DNA from: CAZYVA01 sp964650695
Lineage (GTDB): Bacteria; Bacillota; Clostridia; Lachnospirales; Lachnospiraceae
Reading direction: 5' to 3'
Assembly (NCBI GenBank): GCA_964650695.1
Contig: CAZYVA010000069.1
Location: 1 to 9,596, forward strand
Length of the DNA stretch: 9,596 bases
Shown here one piece after another: positions 7,170-9,596 of the stretch; positions within the stretch are counted from its first letter, which is position 1, and every line of letters begins with the position of its first letter. Made by a program: the position numbers and the translations under genes. The notes beneath the pieces were generated by a model, which made no database searches, was not told the DNA's origin, and worked only from the letters and a program-made list of their open reading frames with translations.

Positions 7170-7198
7170 TTCCGGGGAACATAGACTGTTCCCCGGAA
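7170..7198. terminator. Strong hairpin between convergent galM and acetyltransferase genes (likely bidirectional terminator)
   Basis: TTCCGGGGAACA (7170-7181) and TGTTCCCCGGAA (7187-7198) form a perfect 12-bp stem with a 5-base loop. It lies 35 bases after the galM stop and 2 bases after the end of the minus-strand gene. Neither side has a good T-run, so it is a weak match to an intrinsic terminator. Its position between two gene ends nevertheless makes transcript ending, or 3'-end protection, the best reading. Confidence 0.6.
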
Positions 7199-7200
7199 GC

Positions 7201-7827
7201 TTAAACGGGCCAGTCTTTTTCCAAATCCGGGCGAATCTTCCTGTCCTTAAAATAATATTCTCTGTCATGGTCGTCCACTTCGCGAAGAACCCTGCAAGGA
7301 TTGCCAACTGCTACAGTATTTGGCGGGATATCCTTAGTGACAACACTGCCCGCCCCGATTACTGTATGATCCCCGATTGTAATACCTGGCATGATAAGCG
7401 CCCCTGCGCCTATCCAGCAATTTTTTCCGATATGGACAGGTGCGTTATACTGATAGCCCTTTTGACGTAATTCTGGTGAAATCGGGTGTCCTGCGGTTGC
7501 TACAGTAACATTCGGGCCAAACATCGTATAATCTCCTACATAAATATGAGTATCATCTACCATGGTAAGATTAAAATTAGCATAAATATTTTTACCAAAG
7601 TGAACGTGTCCACCCCCGAAATTAGAGTGAAATGGCGGTTCAATATAGCATCCCGGCCCAATCTCTGCAAACATCTCTTTTAGCAGCCGTCCGCGCTTTT
7701 CCATTTCCGTAGGGCGTGTCGTATTAAACTCATAAAGTTTATCCAATTGCTTTAATTGTATTTTCATGATTTCCTCATCTCCCGGAAAATACAACTCTCC
7801 CGTGTGCATCCGGTCTTTCATGCTCAT
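7201..7827 (-). CDS. Sugar O-acetyltransferase, LacA/Maa family, left-handed beta-helix (208 aa)
   Basis: Acetyl-CoA-dependent transfer of an acetyl group to a sugar hydroxyl (galactoside, maltose or glucose in studied members); cytoplasmic, trimeric in the family. Residues about 4-60 form the helical maltose-acetyltransferase N-terminal domain (MHTGELYFPGDEEI...). From about 60 on, hexapeptide repeats follow (IGPGCYIEPPF, VHFGKNIYANFN, IYVGDYTMFGPNVTV, VHIGKNCWIGAGALIMPGITIG, VIGAGSVVTKDIPPNTVAVGNPCRVLRE). The catalytic His is His114 in TAGHPISPELR. ATG 7827 is chosen over ATG 7821 because AAGGGAG lies 11 bases upstream on the minus strand and the upstream fragment's stop overlaps it as ATGA. 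It sits next to galactose genes but on the other strand. The substrate cannot be told from sequence, so lacA and maa are both possible names. Confidence 0.9.
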   Translation of the reverse strand: MSMKDRMHTGELYFPGDEEIMKIQLKQLDKLYEFNTTRPTEMEKRGRLLKEMFAEIGPGCYIEPPFHSNFGGGHVHFGKNIYANFNLTMVDDTHIYVGDYTMFGPNVTVATAGHPISPELRQKGYQYNAPVHIGKNCWIGAGALIMPGITIGDHTVIGAGSVVTKDIPPNTVAVGNPCRVLREVDDHDREYYFKDRKIRPDLEKDWPV

Positions 7828-8090
7828 GCTTTCGATATCTCCCTTCTTGCATCGGCGGCCTGCGCCATAGGGCTTGCTTCATGGACAGGCGCCATGTCAA
7901 CAGGCTTTCCTGTATCCATATCATACATTGATCCTATGGAAAAGTAAATGATGATCCCAGGATCAAATAGACAAAAAGCTGATGCAAACTTACTTTCAAG
8001 AAGATTTTTGGATACTTGGCCTGCCCACAACATGAGAAAAAGCGTAATCGAAAAAACTTGGCAAATCCCGCATAACTGTGTATAATCATA
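7824..8090 (-). pseudogene. Open fragment of an unrecognised membrane protein, stop overlapping the acetyltransferase start
   Basis: On the minus strand the frame is open from 8090 down to TGA at 7826-7824, which overlaps the acetyltransferase ATG as ATGA. That overlap is typical of real operon neighbours and suggests a true gene end. The translation has two hydrophobic stretches (CQVFSITLFLMLWAG, then FDPGIIIYFSIGS) and a polar tail ending MAQAADARREISKA. The only ATG (8033) falls inside the first helix, and no ribosome binding site is apparent upstream. I therefore read it as the 3' part of a truncated gene, although a short two-helix protein is possible. I do not recognise the family. Its upstream end overlaps a strong plus-strand promoter, consistent with a breakpoint near 8030-8100. 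Confidence 0.4.
8058..8086 (+). promoter_or_regulatory. Near-consensus promoter of ecfA1A2
   Basis: TTGGCA (8058-8063; 5 of 6 to consensus) and TATAAT (8081-8086; perfect) are 17 bases apart. Transcription would begin near 8093, giving a leader of about 130 bases that contains the long palindrome at 8103-8184. This is the best promoter match in the window and implies that ecfA1 is transcribed from here, not only by read-through. Confidence 0.65.
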
Positions 8091-8102
8091 TTACTATCCA
8101 CC

Positions 8103-8184
8103 GTTGCTCCGCCCACATTCATAAAAAGCTGTCGGCTTACGCTGCCAGCCGCTGCGCAGCTTTTATGAATGTGGGCGGAGCAAC
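8103..8184. repeat. 82-base palindrome in the ecfA1 leader (27-bp stem with a single-base bulge)
   Basis: The left arm 8103-8130 (28 bases, beginning GTTGCTCCGCCCACATTCAT) and the right arm 8158-8184 (27 bases, ending ATGAATGTGGGCGGAGCAAC) are reverse complements apart from one extra A in the left arm (five As against four Ts). The 27-base centre has its own small stem, CGGCT (8133-8137) with AGCCG (8147-8151). The stem lies about 10 bases after the predicted start of transcription and ends about 40 bases before ecfA1. No long T-run follows. Candidates are a dispersed palindromic repeat or MITE-like element, a leader RNA structure, or a fork for the minus-strand side. Copy number elsewhere cannot be judged from this window. 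Confidence 0.8.
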
Positions 8185-8223
8185 AAAGGTAGCCATAGAG
8201 TAAGAAAAGAGTTTGGTGGCCGT

Positions 8224-9087
8224 ATGGAAATGGTTCAGACAGAAAAACTGGTTTTTGAATATGAAAAGCGGGACGAAGAAGGGAAGCTTATTGGAAAATC
8301 AAGAGCCATCGATGAAGTGGACATGGATGTGGAGGAAGGGCAGTTTATCGCGATCCTTGGACATAATGGATCCGGAAAATCAACGCTTGCCAAGCATATC
8401 AATGCCATCCTTGTGCCGACAGAGGGGACGATATGGGTGTCCGGGAAAGATACGAAAAACCCGGATTTTTTGTGGGATGTCAGGCAGTCGGCGGGGATGG
8501 TGTTCCAAAATCCGGACAACCAGATCATCGGGACGGTGGTGGAAGAAGACGTAGGTTTCGGCCCGGAAAACCTTGGGGTCCCCACAGAGGAAATCTGGCA
8601 GCGTGTGGCGGAAAGCCTGAAAGCAGTCGGCATGACAGAATACCGGCATCATTCCCCGAATAAGCTGTCCGGCGGGCAGAAGCAGCGTGTGGCGATTGCA
8701 GGCGTAGTGGCTATGGAACCGAAATGCATCGTGTTGGATGAGCCGACGGCCATGCTTGACCCGATGGGGAGAAAGGAAGTCCTGCACACGGTACAGAAGC
8801 TCCGCCGGGAGAAACAGGTCACGATTATCCTGATCACCCATTATATGGAGGAAGTCGTGGATGCGGACAAAATCTATGTGATGGATCATGGGAAAGTTGT
8901 GATGGAAGGTACGCCGAGGGAGATCTTTTCAAGGGTTGAGGAATTAAAGTCCTACCGCCTGGACGTGCCGCAGGTGACGATCCTGGCGGATGCGCTCCAA
9001 AAGCGCGGCCTGGACATCCCAGAAGGGATACTAAAGAAAGAGGAACTGACGGAGGTTTTGGTTCATATCCGGAACCATTATGCATAA
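8224..9087 (+). CDS. ecfA1: ECF transporter ATPase A1 (287 aa)
   Basis: One of the two different ATPases of a group II (shared-module) ECF transporter, which with EcfA2 and EcfT powers several vitamin-binding S-components at the membrane. Motifs: Walker A GHNGSGKST (46-54), Q-loop VFQNPDNQI (93-101, Gln95), signature LSGGQKQR (148-155), Walker B CIVLDEP (168-174) with Glu173, D-loop AMLDP (176-180), and switch His206 in ITHYMEE. FQNPDNQ is typical of EcfA1. The insert after the first strand (FEYEKRDEEGKLIGKSRAID, 11-30) is somewhat long but seen in Clostridia. The start ATG 8224 has only GGTGG (8214-8218) upstream; the ATG two codons later (8230) is an alternative. ecfA2 follows after 11 bases. 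In many Firmicutes this pair sits between rplQ and ecfT-truA; here the upstream neighbours are different. Confidence 0.92.
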   Translation: MEMVQTEKLVFEYEKRDEEGKLIGKSRAIDEVDMDVEEGQFIAILGHNGSGKSTLAKHINAILVPTEGTIWVSGKDTKNPDFLWDVRQSAGMVFQNPDNQIIGTVVEEDVGFGPENLGVPTEEIWQRVAESLKAVGMTEYRHHSPNKLSGGQKQRVAIAGVVAMEPKCIVLDEPTAMLDPMGRKEVLHTVQKLRREKQVTIILITHYMEEVVDADKIYVMDHGKVVMEGTPREIFSRVEELKSYRLDVPQVTILADALQKRGLDIPEGILKKEELTEVLVHIRNHYA

Positions 9088-9098
9088 AGGTATCAGAT

Positions 9099-9596
9099 AT
9101 GTCAAACAGAGTGGAGCATTCAAATTCAGACACGTCAAACAGAGCAGGGCATTCAAATCCAGATGTGTTGATCAAAGTGGAGCATTTAAACTATGTATAC
9201 AGTGAGGGGACGGCCTATGAAAAGCAGGCTTTAAAGGATGTTTCTCTGGAAATCCCACAGGGAGAGTTTGTCGGCGTCATTGGCCATACCGGTTCCGGAA
9301 AATCCACGCTTATCCAGCATTTGAACGGGCTGCTTAAAGCGTCAAGCGGGGCATTGTATTATAAGGGGGACAATATATACAGGGATGGCTACGACATGCG
9401 TCGTCTGCGCAGTGAAGTGGGGCTAGTTTTCCAGTATCCGGAGCATCAGCTTTTTGAAGCCGATGTGTTGACGGATGTTTGCTTTGGCCCGAAAAACCAG
9501 GGGCTTTCCCGGAAGGAATGCGAGGAGAGGGCGCTGGAAGCATTGAAGCTCGTGGGGTTGAAAGAAAAATATTACAGGGCTTCCCCGTTTGAGCTT
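9099..9596 (+). CDS. ecfA2: ECF transporter ATPase A2, N-terminal 166 residues (cut by window end)
   Basis: Partner ATPase of EcfA1 in a shared vitamin ECF module. Seen here: core strand VLIKVEHLNYVYSEGTAYEKQALKDVSLEI (23-52), Walker A GHTGSGKST (62-70) and Q-loop VFQYPEHQLFE (110-120, Gln112), where FQYPEHQLFE is characteristic of EcfA2. The signature and Walker B regions lie beyond the window. AAAGG (9086-9090) is 8 bases before ATG 9099. The first 22 residues are an extra hydrophilic stretch made of two copies of an 11-residue unit (SNRVEHSNSDT and SNRAGHSNPDV), upstream of where EcfA2 proteins usually start. A start further in cannot be excluded, but no other ATG lies between 9099 and the core. 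Confidence 0.9.
   Translation, partial: MSNRVEHSNSDTSNRAGHSNPDVLIKVEHLNYVYSEGTAYEKQALKDVSLEIPQGEFVGVIGHTGSGKSTLIQHLNGLLKASSGALYYKGDNIYRDGYDMRRLRSEVGLVFQYPEHQLFEADVLTDVCFGPKNQGLSRKECEERALEALKLVGLKEKYYRASPFEL
9102..9167 (+). repeat. 33-bp tandem duplication at the 5' end of ecfA2
   Basis: Two in-frame 33-base units, 9102-9134 and 9135-9167, match at 26 of 33 positions by my count. Part of the unit (AGTGGAGCATT followed by AA) recurs a third time at 9176-9190, where it encodes the KVEHLN of the normal EcfA2 core. That suggests the extension arose by duplication of the gene's own start. Most differences are substitutions, so the duplication is not very recent. Confidence 0.7.

Noticed and set aside
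7934..8122. 62-codon minus-strand frame starting in the palindrome
   Set aside because: It competes with the frame that ends in the ATGA overlap, has no recognisable family features and starts inside the repeat arm.
8834..9175. Minus-strand 113-codon frame opposite ecfA1/ecfA2
   Set aside because: It is antisense to two well-supported ATPase genes; its repeated peptide is only the reverse of the 33-bp tandem repeat.

Overview
The window looks like a chromosomal segment of a gut-type Clostridia, most likely Lachnospiraceae. The reasons are a class-2 (long, about 500 aa) GalT, a galactokinase of the GRTELGGNHTDH type, CbiM fused to a PDGLE domain, the EcfA1-EcfA2 pair, strong AGGAGG-type ribosome binding sites and moderate GC. 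The family placement is inference from protein flavour; no marker gene is present.

Layout. (1) 1-384: AT-rich, decayed 3' part of a type III DNA methyltransferase (mod) gene, broken by frameshifts, stops and a deletion. (2) 399-3355: a good promoter, then a perfect 11-bp inverted repeat just past the predicted start of transcription, then galK and galT, which are tightly spaced. (3) 3416-6082: a second promoter lying inside a long inverted repeat with two cre-like arms, then cbiM (with a fused PDGLE domain), cbiQ and cbiO. This is a complete nickel/cobalt-type ECF importer with dedicated subunits. (4) 6100-7134: galM (aldose 1-epimerase), 17 bp behind cbiO with no visible terminator between them. 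(5) 7170-7198: a strong hairpin between convergent genes. (6) 7201-8090, minus strand: a LacA/Maa-type sugar O-acetyltransferase, preceded by a fragment of an unrecognised membrane protein whose stop codon overlaps the acetyltransferase start (ATGA). (7) 8058-9596: a near-consensus promoter, a very long palindrome in the predicted leader, then ecfA1 and the first 166 codons of ecfA2, which runs off the window.

How they work together. GalM, GalK and GalT are three of the four Leloir steps (beta- to alpha-galactose, galactose-1-phosphate, UDP-galactose); galE is not in the window. The acetyltransferase could modify galactosides or other sugars. Splitting galKT from galM by a metal importer is the unusual layout feature, and the cbiM promoter carries an inverted repeat whose arms resemble CcpA/LacI-family sites. 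EcfA1/EcfA2 are the shared ATPases of group II ECF vitamin transporters and are separate from the dedicated CbiO.

I do not see a clear previously undescribed multi-gene system. The items most worth a second look are the inverted repeats tied to all three predicted promoters, the metal importer nested in the galactose genes, and the internally duplicated N-terminus of EcfA2.
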